DNA of 64,000 bases from Notospermus geniculatus (Eukaryota > Nemertea > Pilidiophora > Heteronemertea > Lineidae). Under the pieces are notes generated by a model. The model was given only the letters and a program-made list of their open reading frames with translations. It searched no databases and was not told where the DNA came from. The stretch is taken from NCBI GenBank assembly GCA_002633025.1, contig NMRB01001095.1, forward strand, positions 103,079 through 167,078, in the 5' to 3' direction. Position numbers and translations under genes: made by a program. Below are positions 63,952 through 64,000 of this stretch, piece by piece (the stretch's first letter is position 1; every line of letters begins with the position of its first letter).

Positions 63952-64000
63952 TGATGAAGATGGCAATTTTTTTAGTTACGTGAAAAAACGATTCCCTTCA

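Overview
This is a 64 kb piece of an intron-rich animal nuclear genome. It has GT-AG spliced genes, tRNA-derived SINE-like repeats, many short foldback elements and homopolymer-C assembly gaps, and no bacterial operon structure. The abundant TAGGCCTA and ACCGGTA words and the SINE/MITE load suggest a marine invertebrate bilaterian (echinoderm, hemichordate, amphioxus or lophotrochozoan). The sequence alone does not let me name the species.

Three protein-coding genes are supported. (1) Positions 3658-16674, plus strand: the last 17 coding exons of rootletin (CROCC family), about 1,320 residues of coiled coil ending at a TAG, with a probable long 3' UTR running to about 20.85 kb. The 5' part lies upstream of the window. 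(2) Positions 21285-26935, minus strand: a complete TMC-family (transmembrane channel-like) gene with 14 coding exons. All phases match and the CDS is 2,199 nt (732 aa). It is tail-to-tail with rootletin. (3) Positions 31229-63924 and beyond, plus strand: the first seven coding exons (288 residues) of a kinesin-3 motor of the KIF1/UNC-104 type, running off the right edge. It is head-to-head with TMC. A CCAAT/CRE/YY1-like cluster near 27.3-27.45 kb is the best candidate for a shared or KIF1 promoter, with a possible 5' UTR exon ending at 27535.

The rest is introns and intergenic DNA filled with repeats. They include a 1,047-bp foldback element with equal 353-bp arms (2159-3205), several MITE-like families present as pairs of copies, at least eight copies of one tRNA-like SINE family, and a set of tandem arrays. 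The arrays include a 20-22 bp phased array of TGACCTTGA (ERR/FTZ-F1-type half-sites) in the presumed rootletin 3' UTR, a ~145-bp repeat carrying CTCF-like cores, a 145-150 bp repeat carrying paired YY1-like sites, a 32-bp E-box array and a 54-bp array. KIF1 intron 1 alone is 15.7 kb.

The three proteins serve related cell biology: rootletin builds the ciliary rootlet, TMCs are mechanosensory channel subunits and KIF1 moves synaptic vesicle precursors along microtubules. From memory, human KIF1B and CROCC are both on 1p36, and KIF1A and CROCC2 are both on 2q37. The KIF1-rootletin linkage seen here may therefore be an ancient bilaterian arrangement. I found no convincing new protein system; the most interesting unexplained signals are the phased nuclear-receptor-site array and the motif-bearing tandem repeats.
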